Shown here in pieces: positions 26,375 through 34,790 of a stretch of DNA of 64,000 nucleotides. The stretch is taken from contig JABSOI010000016.1 in NCBI GenBank assembly GCA_013216015.1, forward strand, positions 59,028 through 123,027, in the 5' to 3' direction. Position numbers and translations under genes: made by a program. Each line of letters opens with the position of its first letter. Position 1 is the stretch's first letter. The DNA is from Alteromonadaceae bacterium (lineage in GTDB: Bacteria; Pseudomonadota; Gammaproteobacteria; Enterobacterales; Alteromonadaceae). The notes beneath the pieces are model-generated. The model was not told the origin of the DNA and did no database searches. It was given only the letters and a program-made list of their open reading frames with translations.

Positions 26375-27817
26375 ATGAAGTTATTAAAACACCTCACTAG
26401 TATCGCAATTATTAGTGCCTTATCTTTTTCAAATGCTAGTTTTGCCGATCAAAAGTCAACAGCTGAAAAAGATAAAAAAGAAGTAACATCCAGCTGGTTA
26501 TTACTTAGTGAAAGTGAATTAAAAGCAGTTGAAGCTTATGCTACTGACTATAAAGATTATATTTATAAAGTACCGACCGAATTAACTTTTGTCAGTGAGA
26601 CCATTAAAAGAGTTGAAAAGCTCGGTTTTAAAAAACTTTCAGAAAATAGCATTCTTAGCCCCGGTAGTCGTTTTTATGATGTAAATCGTGATCGTACGAT
26701 AGTTTTAATGGTTATAGGCAAGAAAGATTTTGTTGATGGATTACGCATTGTTGGCTCGCATATTGATTCCCCACGTTTGGAGTTAAAAGGACGTCCTTTA
26801 TATGAGAAGCAAAAGTTTGGCATGTTTCAAACTTACGTTCATGGCGGTATCAAGTCTTATCAATGGGTAAATATACCACTTGCTATGGTTGGACGTGTTG
26901 ATAAAAAAGACGGTACTGTGGTTAATATTTCAGTGGGATTTGACGAGAATGATCCTATCTTGATAGTTACTGATTTAGCACCTCATGTAGATCATGATAA
27001 TCGTAAGCGCACTAGCCGTGATGTAATTAAAAAAGAAGAATTAGATGTAATTATTGCATCAAAACCTGGTTTCGAAAAATCAGTTAAAAAACTGATGGTG
27101 GATTTTTTAGCCAAACAATATGACATTACAGTTGAAGATTTAGTGTCAGCAGAATTGGCATTAGTGCCAGCAACCAAACCGAGGGATGTGGGTTTTGATC
27201 GCAGTATGATTGCTGCTTATGGTCAGGATGATAAGGCTTCTTCTATTGCAGCAGTAAAAGCGCTTACTGAGCAGGAAAATCCAGAATATACCGCTATGGC
27301 GTATCTTGTAGACAATGAAGAAGTTGGCAATATTAATAATACTGGAGCGGGTTCAAGTTATTTAGTTGATTTGATCAGTACTTTGCTTTATCAGAAAATG
27401 GGCAGTAAATATAACGATTATTTCCTTCGTAAAGTCTTACGTAATACTAAGGTTATTTCGGCAGATGTTAATCCGGGTGTTAATCCAACTTGGTCCAGTG
27501 TCTGGGAATTAGGAAATGCGCCACGATTAGGTAATGGTATTAACTTAAAATTATATGGCGGTGGGTTTAATGCTAATTCTGAATATATGGCGTGGACACG
27601 AAATTACTTAGATAATAATAAAATCAAATGGCAAACAAGTACATACAAAGGAAGGGCATCAGGTGGCACTATTGGTAGTGATTTATCTGATGATAATATG
27701 GAAGTGATTGACTTTGGTGTGCCAATTTTATCTATTCACTCACCTTATGCTGTTGGTTCAAAAGTTGATTTGTATTCTCTTTATAAAGCAATGTCAGCGT
27801 TTTACCGTCAAAAGTAA
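26375..27817 (+). CDS. Exported M18-family aminopeptidase
   Basis: 480 residues. M18 (aminopeptidase I) zinc enzyme: GSHIDSPRLELKGRP near residue 127 (first metal His and Asp), DDKASSIAAVKAL near 285, DNEEVGN near 315 and a C-terminal SIHSPYAVGSK (metal His). M18 enzymes, such as yeast Ape1 and bacterial ApeB, are usually cytosolic. Here the first 25 residues are a clear signal peptide (MKLLKHLTSIAIISALSFSN, then ASFADQ), so the enzyme should act in the periplasm. Ribosome site AAGAAG. Alone in its unit, closed by a bidirectional terminator. Confidence 0.9.
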   Translation: MKLLKHLTSIAIISALSFSNASFADQKSTAEKDKKEVTSSWLLLSESELKAVEAYATDYKDYIYKVPTELTFVSETIKRVEKLGFKKLSENSILSPGSRFYDVNRDRTIVLMVIGKKDFVDGLRIVGSHIDSPRLELKGRPLYEKQKFGMFQTYVHGGIKSYQWVNIPLAMVGRVDKKDGTVVNISVGFDENDPILIVTDLAPHVDHDNRKRTSRDVIKKEELDVIIASKPGFEKSVKKLMVDFLAKQYDITVEDLVSAELALVPATKPRDVGFDRSMIAAYGQDDKASSIAAVKALTEQENPEYTAMAYLVDNEEVGNINNTGAGSSYLVDLISTLLYQKMGSKYNDYFLRKVLRNTKVISADVNPGVNPTWSSVWELGNAPRLGNGINLKLYGGGFNANSEYMAWTRNYLDNNKIKWQTSTYKGRASGGTIGSDLSDDNMEVIDFGVPILSIHSPYAVGSKVDLYSLYKAMSAFYRQK

Positions 27818-27858
27818 TTTTATTTATTTTTACAGCCCAAAATAGATAAGTAAAAAGA

Positions 27859-27906
27859 AAGGCGAGCACTTCAATTTAATATTGAAATACTCGCCTTATT
27901 TTTTAG
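27859..27906. terminator. Bidirectional terminator
   Basis: AAGGCGAG and CTCGCCTT flank an inner TTCAAT / ATTGAA stem; T-rich on both strands beyond the stem (TTATTTTTT on plus, CTTTCTTTTTA on minus). It separates the convergent peptidase and cyclophilin genes. Confidence 0.85.
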
Positions 27907-27948
27907 CAGACATTCGTTAGCCTTATAAATGTTATAAATACATTAAAT

Positions 27949-28728
27949 TCAACTAGTTTTATTTTTTCTACGAACAAGTGAAAAAACTGATAATGCAATT
28001 AGGCTTAACCAAGTTGTTGAGCCACCACCACCGCCACTTCCACTTCCACTTTCACTTTTATTTACTAAGGTATTTGGCGGGGGAGTTAAATTTTCTGCTG
28101 TTGCGGTCGATGAATCTACAATAATAATTTCGTAAATGGTGACAAAATTTTCTGCACCAGCAGCAGTAGCGCAATTACTCAAACCTACAACGGGAATACT
28201 GTTACATAAAGTTAACCCCGCAATTTTATTGACCACATCCATTCCATCACCAAGTACTTGACCAAATACGGTAAAACCACCGCTATTATTTTTTACGTCC
28301 AGACTCTGACTGTTATTTTTTAAGTTAAAAAACCATTGGCTAGTGGCACTGTTTGGATTACTTGTTTTAGCCATGGCAATAGTGCCTGTTACATTTGAAA
28401 ATATCGGCTCATTAACGATTGCTGGTTTTGTATCTATGCGGGTTAATACTTCACCGTCAAAAATGAATCCACCACCTTGAACAACAAAGTCTCGCTCTAC
28501 ACGGTGTATCACGGTATTGGAATAGGCATTGTCATTAACATAACTTAAAAAATTTGTGACAGTTCCTGGCGTTCTTTCATCGTATAAATTTACTAGAAAA
28601 TTCCCTTGGGAAGTTTGAAACTCAACGATAGTGGCAAATGAAGAGGTAGAAGTTAACAACGTTGTTGCAGCTATCGTACTAACGACAAAACTCTTCGATA
28701 AAAAACGACGTAAAAGACTTTTTGACAT
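27949..28728 (-). CDS. Exported cyclophilin-type prolyl isomerase with GlyGly-CTERM
   Basis: 259 residues. Signal peptide (MSKSLLRRFLSKSFVVSTIA ... SSFA), a cyclophilin domain at about 33-200 (FQTSQGNFLVNLYDERTPGT, HRVERDFVVQGGG, NSATSQWFFNLKNN, VFGQVLGDGMDVV), a spacer, then SGSGGGGGSTTWLSLIALSV followed by RRK. That ending is the GlyGly-CTERM sorting signal: glycine-rich stretch, membrane helix, basic end, which rhombosortase cleaves so that the protein goes out through type II secretion. It probably assists folding of secreted proteins outside the inner membrane. The catalytic Arg of the HR-FVVQGG motif is present. Confidence 0.9.
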   Translation of the reverse strand: MSKSLLRRFLSKSFVVSTIAATTLLTSTSSFATIVEFQTSQGNFLVNLYDERTPGTVTNFLSYVNDNAYSNTVIHRVERDFVVQGGGFIFDGEVLTRIDTKPAIVNEPIFSNVTGTIAMAKTSNPNSATSQWFFNLKNNSQSLDVKNNSGGFTVFGQVLGDGMDVVNKIAGLTLCNSIPVVGLSNCATAAGAENFVTIYEIIIVDSSTATAENLTPPPNTLVNKSESGSGSGGGGGSTTWLSLIALSVFSLVRRKNKTS

Positions 28729-29240
28729 AAATTTCTAGTTTGATTATTGAATAATGGAGGAGGATAATAATATTATTGAGTCAAAACAACAATACTGGTT
28801 ATAAAAACAAAGCTGAATCTGTCAGTATTATCTCTTACCGTTCACCTTATCGTCCCAGTTAAGAAAAATAATTTCCTCTTTAATTTATATAAATTTAAAC
28901 AATAAACTTGATTATATAAGATTCCATACTATTTTTAATATTAGGTAAAATAATGGGTAGGCACAAAGGATTAGGATTGAGTGTTGCTGACCCAACGAGG
29001 AATATTGGACAAAATGGATCAGTACTTCTTACGTTATACTGAAATATGCCCTACCATTTTATTATTTCTCCGTATGTGTAACAACAGAGATCTTCGATGA
29101 TATGAAACAATGTATTGATAATATATAGTCGATCAATCCTCATATTCTTGCAATAAATTATTTTTACCTCTTTAGTTGTATTTGCCGGATTTACTGGCAT
29201 CTTATCATTCAAAAAACTACATTATTTTTAAGGATAAACT
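28729..29240. other. Intergenic region without gene
   Basis: 512 AT-rich bases. The only structure I see is a weak inverted pair, TAAAATAATGGGTAGG (about 28945-28960) against CCCTACCATTTTATTA (about 29049-29065), enclosing about 90 bases. That may be a decayed small element. No open frame or terminator stands out. Confidence 0.5.
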
Positions 29241-29537
29241 ATGTACAACATTATGATAGACACTGGCGTAGCGAAATATACTGTGGATAATTTAGGTCCT
29301 CAGGGTTCTCAAGCATTTGTGGAAATCAGTGGTGAGGGCTGTATTGTTTTCAATGATATCGGTGATAAGAAATTAGGCATTAATACTCAAACATGGGGAG
29401 TTTGTATCACTTATAGAGATCACGTATGGGTATTTAGATATGATGGTCAAGGTGAATTGAAAATTAAGTTTAACTCTTCAATCAATTCCCTAGATATGAA
29501 TGTTGTTAATGGCACTGTTGAAGAATTAACTTTATAA
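29241..29537 (+). CDS. Hypothetical protein, 98 residues
   Basis: Not recognised. MYNIMIDTGVAKYTVDNLGP start, no signal peptide, no membrane helix, rich in beta-prone residues (Val, Ile, Gly, aromatic) with two Cys. The ATG follows AAGGATAAACT, a usable ribosome site, and a hairpin terminator follows the stop by about 55 bases, so it looks like a genuine single-gene unit. It could be a small all-beta protein; no function is assigned. Confidence 0.65.
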   Translation: MYNIMIDTGVAKYTVDNLGPQGSQAFVEISGEGCIVFNDIGDKKLGINTQTWGVCITYRDHVWVFRYDGQGELKIKFNSSINSLDMNVVNGTVEELTL

Positions 29538-29593
29538 CGACAGAGCTGTTTATAGTAACAATGATCTAGCAACAAGAATCAAACTAGTTTAAG

Positions 29594-29627
29594 AGGAAGC
29601 TTTTTGCTATATAAGAGAAGCTTCCTA
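29594..29627 (+). terminator. Terminator of the 98-residue gene
   Basis: AGGAAGCTT and AAGCTTCCT (9-bp perfect stem, 15-base loop), then ATTT. Confidence 0.6.
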
Positions 29628-29633
29628 TTTACA

Positions 29634-29693
29634 TTGAATAAAGTTAAATTGAATAAAGTTAAATTGAATAAAGTTAAATTGAATAAAGTTAAA
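29634..29693. repeat. Four tandem copies of TTGAATAAAGTTAAA
   Basis: Exact 15-bp unit repeated four times (60 bp) directly after a terminator and about 110 bases before a methylase gene. Confidence 0.95.
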
Positions 29694-29803
29694 TTGGTAG
29701 CAGTAAAATTTCTTAAATAAATAATATTTATTCAGTTGGCTTGTAGTTGAGCTTAAAAATCGGGAGAATCAGCAATATATTGTAGATTAATTTGAAGAGA
29801 GTG

Positions 29804-30316
29804 ATGCAAGAATCAAAAGTCAGTATTGGTTTATCTAACCCTAAAAGCCCATCCAATGTGGGAGCTGTTATGCGCGCAGCAGGGTGTTACCAAGTGAATT
29901 CTGTTTTTTATACTGGCAAGCGTTATGCTAATGCTGCAAAGTTTAATACGGATACTAAAAGTATCACCCAAAGTATTCCATTAACGGGAGTAGATTCAAT
30001 TCTGGATAATATCCCAGCTGAAACTAAAGTTGTTTGTGTAGAATTAGCTGAAGGGGCAATACCATTACCTCAGTTTGAGCATCCTGAGCAGGTAATTTAT
30101 GTTTTTGGCCCAGAGGATGGAACTATAGGACAAGACGTTATCAACAGGGCAGATGCTGTGGTTTATATTCCAACGGTTGGTTGTATGAATTTGGCGGCTA
30201 CGGTGAATGTTTTACTATACGATAGGCTTGCAAAATCTTCTTCAATAATTGCCGATGATGAATTGATTCGAAAAAGCCGTGATACCAATAATACAGTTAA
30301 GGTAAATACTATTTAG
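29804..30316 (+). CDS. SpoU/TrmH-family RNA 2'-O-methyltransferase
   Basis: About 170 residues, SPOUT fold. Seen: GLSNPKSPSNVGAVMRAAGC (motif 1, Asn and Arg of the active site), VIYVFGPEDGTIGQDV (motif 2) and VYIPTVGCMNLAATVNVLLYD (motif 3, the knot that binds SAM). Length fits minimal TrmH/TrmL-like enzymes without an extra RNA-binding domain. Target tRNA or rRNA is not clear. I chose ATG 29804, preceded by GAAGAGA; an in-frame TTG at 29792 is less likely. Confidence 0.88.
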   Translation: MQESKVSIGLSNPKSPSNVGAVMRAAGCYQVNSVFYTGKRYANAAKFNTDTKSITQSIPLTGVDSILDNIPAETKVVCVELAEGAIPLPQFEHPEQVIYVFGPEDGTIGQDVINRADAVVYIPTVGCMNLAATVNVLLYDRLAKSSSIIADDELIRKSRDTNNTVKVNTI

Positions 30317-30453
30317 TGTTCATCTAGAACCGAATGTTTGCAACAGTTGGGTAGGTGATTTCGGCGTTAAAAAAGTTACTGTTAATGTATTTAATCTGAA
30401 ATAAAAATTTCTCATACATGAATCTAAGTGATGTAGATAATATAAAAATTATA

Positions 30454-30610
30454 TACCCGTGGTCATTCAAGATGCAGGAATTTGAGGTGAATTTAAAAGT
30501 TTATCTAAAAGGCGCTTGATTGAGCAATAGCTGGCTATTGGGAATGAAAGCAACGCAGTAGATAATCTTTTAAAACGCTTCAAAACCTGCATATTGAATG
30601 ATTACGGGTA
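30454..30610. mobile_element. MITE-like element, family 1 subtype B
   Basis: 157 bp, TACCC...GGGTA ends with flanking TA. Nearly identical to 22526-22682. It lies within the 735-base spacer between the methylase and the cold-shock gene, which holds no other gene. Confidence 0.9.
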
Positions 30611-30866
30611 TAAACAGTAGAAAAATAACTTTATCGAATTAAATTGTTTTTTCAAACGACTATTTTTAGATTAATTAATATCTGATATTTCTCTGTTTAA
30701 ATTATGAACTGTATTTGTTTTTTTGACGCATAGTCTGTTTTATTGCTGAATAGGGAGATGATCCAACCAGTTATAGCGAGACTTTTATTGTTTTTGTTAC
30801 AAGCAATTAACCTGCAATGTTGATTCTAATTGACTATATGTATCATTTATAAATGAATAAAATTTC

Positions 30867-30894
30867 TTGACTATCATTTTAAGGTGTTTACAAT
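30867..30894 (+). promoter_or_regulatory. Sigma-70 promoter of the cold-shock gene
   Basis: TTGACT (30867-30872), 16-base spacer, TACAAT (30889-30894). Transcription would start near 30901, giving a leader of about 150 bases before the ATG at 31052. Long leaders are typical of cspA-type genes, where they act as temperature-dependent RNA folds; that role here is inferred. Confidence 0.7.
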
Positions 30895-31051
30895 GCACCC
30901 AGATTGAAAGTTCGGCCTATATTTATGAATACCATTTCGATGTTTGTTACCTCGTCCTGTTTAATAAGTAATAGCAATACTTCCAACAAACTTATTTTTG
31001 TTTTTTTTTAAACAATAATTTTAATTACTTTTGAATAAATAGGATACAAAT

Positions 31052-31258
31052 ATGTCTACTACTACTGGTACAGTAAAATGGTTTAACGAGTCTAAAGGTT
31101 TTGGTTTCATCGAGCAAGAATCTGGTCCAGACGTTTTCGCACATTTTAGTGCAATTTCTGGCGACGGTTTCAAAACTTTAGCTGAAGGTCAACGTGTAGA
31201 GTTTACTGTTACTCAAGGCCAAAAAGGTCCTCAAGCAGAGAACATCAAAGCACTTTAA
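31052..31258 (+). CDS. CspA-family cold-shock protein
   Basis: 68 residues, a single cold-shock domain with both RNA-binding motifs ([11 protein letters not shown]1, and [12 protein letters not shown]2). Binds single-stranded RNA/DNA and melts RNA structure at low temperature. Ribosome site AGGAT. Preceded by a strong promoter and a leader of about 150 bases. A stem with TTGCATTG / CAATGCGG just after the stop (31275-31303) may be part of its 3' end. Confidence 0.97.
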   Translation: MSTTTGTVKWFNESKGFGFIEQESGPDVFAHFSAISGDGFKTLAEGQRVEFTVTQGQKGPQAENIKAL

Positions 31259-31368
31259 TTTTTAAAGTCTCGGTATGATTTGCATTGAATCAATGCGGAT
31301 CATCTCACATCAATTTATATTTTAATTAGTTTATGCTAGTCATTTAATATAAAGGATTGTGAAAAATA

Positions 31369-31400
31369 AGGGGTAAGACTTAGGTCTTGCCCTTTTTGTT
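31369..31400 (+). terminator. Terminator before zapE
   Basis: GGGTAAGAC and GTCTTGCCC form a 9-bp stem (one G-U pair) with a short loop, followed by TTTTTGTTT. It closes the cold-shock transcript and lies just before the zapE start. Confidence 0.9.
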
Positions 31401-31426
31401 TGCTTGCTTATAATTATGGAATTTAT

Positions 31427-32593
31427 ATGAAGCAGGCTTACCAACAACTAATCAAATCGAAAAAAATATCTCCTGATCCTGCTCAAGTAGTTGCGGTCGA
31501 AGCATTATGTCATTTATCTCATCAACTTGTTCAAAATCAAAATCAAAAACGCTCACGCTGGTTTAGCTTTAAAAAAAATAATTGCCTCAAAGGTATATAT
31601 TTTCATGGTCGCGTCGGTCGTGGCAAAACTATGTTGATGGATTTGTTTTTTCAAAAGTTAACGATAAAGAAAAAAAAGCGCATTCATTTTCACCGTTTTA
31701 TGGAAAACGTTCATCAGCAATTAAACCAATTATCAGGTCAGGAAAATCCCTTAACTCACATTGCCAGAGTTTGGTCGGCAGATCTTGATGTGTTATGTTT
31801 TGATGAGTTTTTTGTGACAGATATCGGTGATGCAATATTAATTTCGGGTTTACTTGAGGAATTATTTATTCAAGGGGTGGTTTTAATTGCGACTTCAAAT
31901 TGTCAGCCTGAAAATCTTTATAAAAATGGTTTACAACGTGAGCGTTTTTTACCAACAATTGAACTTATCAATCAATACTGTCAGATAATTTCTATAGACG
32001 GGGATAAAGATCACCGTTTAACATTCTTTAATGCAAAAACAAAATACAGGGATTATTTTTTCCCGTACCCTGCCTTTAAAGAGCGACTTGCCCAGTTATA
32101 CCGACAGTTAACAAAACAAATACCAGAACATGGTGATATAAAAATTAATAATCGACTAATTCCTTTCATTGGTCAAAGCTTGCAAGTGAGTCAAAACTTT
32201 ATTTGGTTTGAATTTTCAGTACTATGCTCAGGTCCTCGTAGTCAGAGAGATTATATTGTTTTAGCTGATAAGTTTGATACAGTGTTTATCAGTGAGGTGC
32301 CGTGTTTTTCAGGAAAATTAATTCCGGCAGTGTTTTCCGGGGTCGAAGATAGCTATCAACGCAGCGGTATTTTAATGGCTGATTTACGTCTTTTAGACGA
32401 TGAGGCCCGACGTTTTATTGCTCTGGTTGATGAGTTTTATGATCGAAAAGTAAGATTAATCATCACGGCAGAAGTCGATATTGATAAACTTTATCAAGGT
32501 CAGCAATTAAGTTTTGAATTTGCTCGATGCCAATCTCGTTTAGTTGAGATGCAAAGTATTAACTATTTAAAATATCCCACTAAATCACAATAA
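31427..32593 (+). CDS. zapE: Cell-division ATPase ZapE (AFG1-like)
   Basis: 388 residues. P-loop ATPase of the AFG1/ZapE family: Walker A FHGRVGRGKTMLMD (about 68-81), Walker B VLCFDEFFVTDIGDA (about 125), sensor segment LIATSNCQPENLYKNGLQRE, and a family-typical C-terminal part with DRLRLIITAEV-like KVRLIITAEVDI. ZapE binds FtsZ and acts on the Z ring late in division or at low oxygen. ATG 31427 chosen, with GGA six bases upstream; the frame extends to 31400 through the terminator. Separate unit, not in its usual place near rplM. Confidence 0.93.
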   Translation: MKQAYQQLIKSKKISPDPAQVVAVEALCHLSHQLVQNQNQKRSRWFSFKKNNCLKGIYFHGRVGRGKTMLMDLFFQKLTIKKKKRIHFHRFMENVHQQLNQLSGQENPLTHIARVWSADLDVLCFDEFFVTDIGDAILISGLLEELFIQGVVLIATSNCQPENLYKNGLQRERFLPTIELINQYCQIISIDGDKDHRLTFFNAKTKYRDYFFPYPAFKERLAQLYRQLTKQIPEHGDIKINNRLIPFIGQSLQVSQNFIWFEFSVLCSGPRSQRDYIVLADKFDTVFISEVPCFSGKLIPAVFSGVEDSYQRSGILMADLRLLDDEARRFIALVDEFYDRKVRLIITAEVDIDKLYQGQQLSFEFARCQSRLVEMQSINYLKYPTKSQ

Positions 32594-32774
32594 TCAGATT
32601 AACTATAATTTAGTTTATTTAACCAAATAAATGCATTTCTAAATAATTACAAACAACCTCTATTGTCAATACCTATCTGATTTTTAAGAGAAAAGCATGT
32701 TGGCACTAGATTTGTAATAGACCTTACAAGAAATAAAATAAACATTAAATTTGTAATCGTTAAAAGGAAATGTC

Positions 32775-33593
32775 ATGAAAACATTATCACTTAGTTCTTT
32801 TGGTTTGGTATTAGCTCCACTTTCTTTGTTAGCAAGCTCTAGTGTTTTTGCTCACGATTCATGCAATATAGAGCTTGATGCAGGTATAAAAATTAGCAAG
32901 CAGGCTATTGAATTTTTTCAAGGTGATGAAGAAGACAGAACTTCACTTTATAAAATTGTTAATAACGAGACATTATATGTAAATGGTAAACAAATTAGTC
33001 TTACTTCCGGTCAACAATCATTAGTGACTGAATATTCCACAAGTATCCGCGCAGTAGTCCCAGAGGTAAAAAATATTGCCTTAGAAGGTATTGATTTAGC
33101 CGTTGATGGTGTGAATCTGGCTTTTAATGAATTATTAGGTGAAGGTAACAGTGTTGGTGAAGATTTAACTTTTGAACTTGGTAAATTACGAAAAGAATTA
33201 GATGCTCGTTTTTCAACTGATGGTGGATTCTACATCGATGAAAATGGTATGGATATTGATGAAGTTTTTGGTGAAGAATTTGAAACCAGAATTGAACAAG
33301 TAGTTGAAGAAGCCGTAATGCATTCCATGGGTAGTATATTAGTTGCTGTTGGACAAGAGTTATTGTTCTCTGGCGGAGATATGGATTCATTTGAAACACG
33401 AATGGAATCGTTTGGTCATCAAATTGAGCATGAAATGGAAACGCGAGCTGAAGAGATTGAAGAAAAAGCCCAGGAATTATGCCATTCAGTCGTTAAAATT
33501 GACCGTTTAGAAGAGCAATTAAAAGCAGAAATCAGTGAACTTGAAGATTTTGATATTTTAGTTGTTGATAATGATTACCACGACAATATTTAA
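32775..33593 (+). CDS. YggN-like DUF2884 protein, exported
   Basis: 272 residues, signal peptide (MKTLSLSSFGLVLAPLSLLA, SSSVFA). The mature part begins DSCNIELDAGIKIS and is highly acidic with long helices, matching DUF2884/YggN. It contains the conserved Cys near the start and a Cys in AQELCHSVVKID (residue about 237), probably forming a disulfide. Function unknown; periplasmic. Ribosome site AAAGGAA. A strong terminator follows. Confidence 0.88.
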   Translation: MKTLSLSSFGLVLAPLSLLASSSVFAHDSCNIELDAGIKISKQAIEFFQGDEEDRTSLYKIVNNETLYVNGKQISLTSGQQSLVTEYSTSIRAVVPEVKNIALEGIDLAVDGVNLAFNELLGEGNSVGEDLTFELGKLRKELDARFSTDGGFYIDENGMDIDEVFGEEFETRIEQVVEEAVMHSMGSILVAVGQELLFSGGDMDSFETRMESFGHQIEHEMETRAEEIEEKAQELCHSVVKIDRLEEQLKAEISELEDFDILVVDNDYHDNI

Positions 33594-33654
33594 GTTGAAC
33601 TTGGTAGTTGGTGGTATTTAATCTAACGGGTAACTAATTTAACGGATAATTAAA

Positions 33655-33679
33655 AACGAGCATTATGCTCGTTTTTTTA
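33655..33679 (+). terminator. Terminator of the DUF2884 gene
   Basis: AACGAGCATTATGCTCGTT perfect hairpin followed by seven Ts. Confidence 0.93.
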
Positions 33680-33680
33680 T

Positions 33681-33815
33681 GTACAGGATGTACGTATGCC
33701 TTGATCACATGGATGTGAAAGAAAGGCGATGTACAGGATGTACGTATGCCTTGATCACATGGATGTGAAAGAAAGGCGATGTACAATGCCACTTCAGATG
33801 TACGTATGCCTTGAT
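33681..33815. repeat. 50-bp direct repeat, two full copies and a partial
   Basis: The unit beginning GTACAGGATGTACGTATGCC is repeated exactly at 33681-33730 and 33731-33780, with a diverged third start at 33781-33815. Each unit contains the palindrome GTAC...GTAC and a CATGGATGTG segment, resembling a small extragenic palindrome. In the rest of the gap, a piece with AATTGGTATAAT ends near 33913 and resembles an end of the 41591 element. Confidence 0.9.
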
Positions 33816-33952
33816 TAATGGGAATGGTCTTATGTTGAATAGTATTAAGAGGACTAGTATTAATTGGAACAATAAGTAAGTAGGGAATTTATTGAGTGCA
33901 ATTGGTATAATTATTTACAGCCCTGTAAATCGTTTAAAAATTAAGTTTATTT

Positions 33953-34699
33953 ATGCACGCCGTTCACCGTTTATTTCAATATCGAAAAAGTCTCAGCACT
34001 ACAGTTTTTAAAGCCAGAGGGCAACGGGTAAAACGTTGTGAACTTTGTCGGATTTCTTTATCGCATTGTATTTGCCCCTTAACGCCTAAAGCAGTCAGTA
34101 ATGCAGGATTTTTATTGTTAATGTATGATACAGAGGTAATGAAACCTAGTAACACTGGTCGATTAATTGCTGATTTGATCCCTGATACTTTTGCCTTTTT
34201 ATGGTCAAGAACAGAGCCTGATCAAGCATTACTTGAAGTACTTAATGATCCGAAATGGCAGCCCTTTGTGGTTTTTCCAGAGCAATACGCAGAGTCAGAA
34301 CGAGAAATTGTTACTGAAAATGTGATTTGCCAGCCGGGTAAACGACCGTTATTTATCATGCTTGACGGTAGCTGGCGCGAAGCGAAAAAAATGTTCCGCA
34401 AAAGTCCTTACTTATCACAATTGCCTTTAGTGTCATTTACTCCACAGAAGCGGCATGGAGAAGAAATTAGTTCCCGTTATCACATACGTATTGCAGCTAA
34501 TGAAAATCAATTGGCTACAGCCGAGGTTGCGGCCCGGATCCTTGATATGGCGGGTGAGGCCGAAAATGCGCAATTGTTAGATTTATGGTTTGATGTTTTC
34601 AGTTATCAGTATCAAAAAAGTGTTTGCCAAACCAATAAGGGGGACCCGCAAGCTGTTGAAAATTTGCAATCTTTTATGCAGCAAAGAAGTTCTTTTTAA
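33953..34699 (+). CDS. tapT: tRNA-uridine aminocarboxypropyltransferase (DTW domain)
   Basis: 248 residues. DTW-domain protein related to E. coli YfiP/TapT, which adds the acp3 group to U47 of tRNAs using SAM. Seen: zinc cysteines in RCELCRISLSHCICP (residues about 27-41), DTEVMKPSNTGRLI near 58, and DGSWREAKKM near 140, the local form of the D-T-W motif (Thr replaced by Ser). C-terminal helices normal. The first 25 residues before the zinc motif are variable, so the start is less sure; ATG 33953 is used. Confidence 0.9.
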   Translation: MHAVHRLFQYRKSLSTTVFKARGQRVKRCELCRISLSHCICPLTPKAVSNAGFLLLMYDTEVMKPSNTGRLIADLIPDTFAFLWSRTEPDQALLEVLNDPKWQPFVVFPEQYAESEREIVTENVICQPGKRPLFIMLDGSWREAKKMFRKSPYLSQLPLVSFTPQKRHGEEISSRYHIRIAANENQLATAEVAARILDMAGEAENAQLLDLWFDVFSYQYQKSVCQTNKGDPQAVENLQSFMQQRSSF

Positions 34700-34760
34700 T
34701 TTGTTAAGTTAAGTTAACTAAAGTAAAGTAAAGTAAAGTAAAGTTGAGTTGAGCTTGATT
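34700..34760. repeat. Pentanucleotide array AAGTT/AAGTA
   Basis: Runs of AAGTT, then four AAAGT units (about 34720-34745), then GAGTT units, in the spacer between convergent tapT and the LysR gene. Confidence 0.8.
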
Positions 34761-34790
34761 CAATGTTTAAATTTAACTCAACGTTTAAAC

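Noticed and set aside
28945..29065. A further MITE between the cyclophilin and the 98-residue gene
   Set aside because: The inverted pair is short and imperfect, with no target duplication and no second copy.
33681..33815. CRISPR array
   Set aside because: Units are adjacent without variable spacers, only two full copies, no cas genes.
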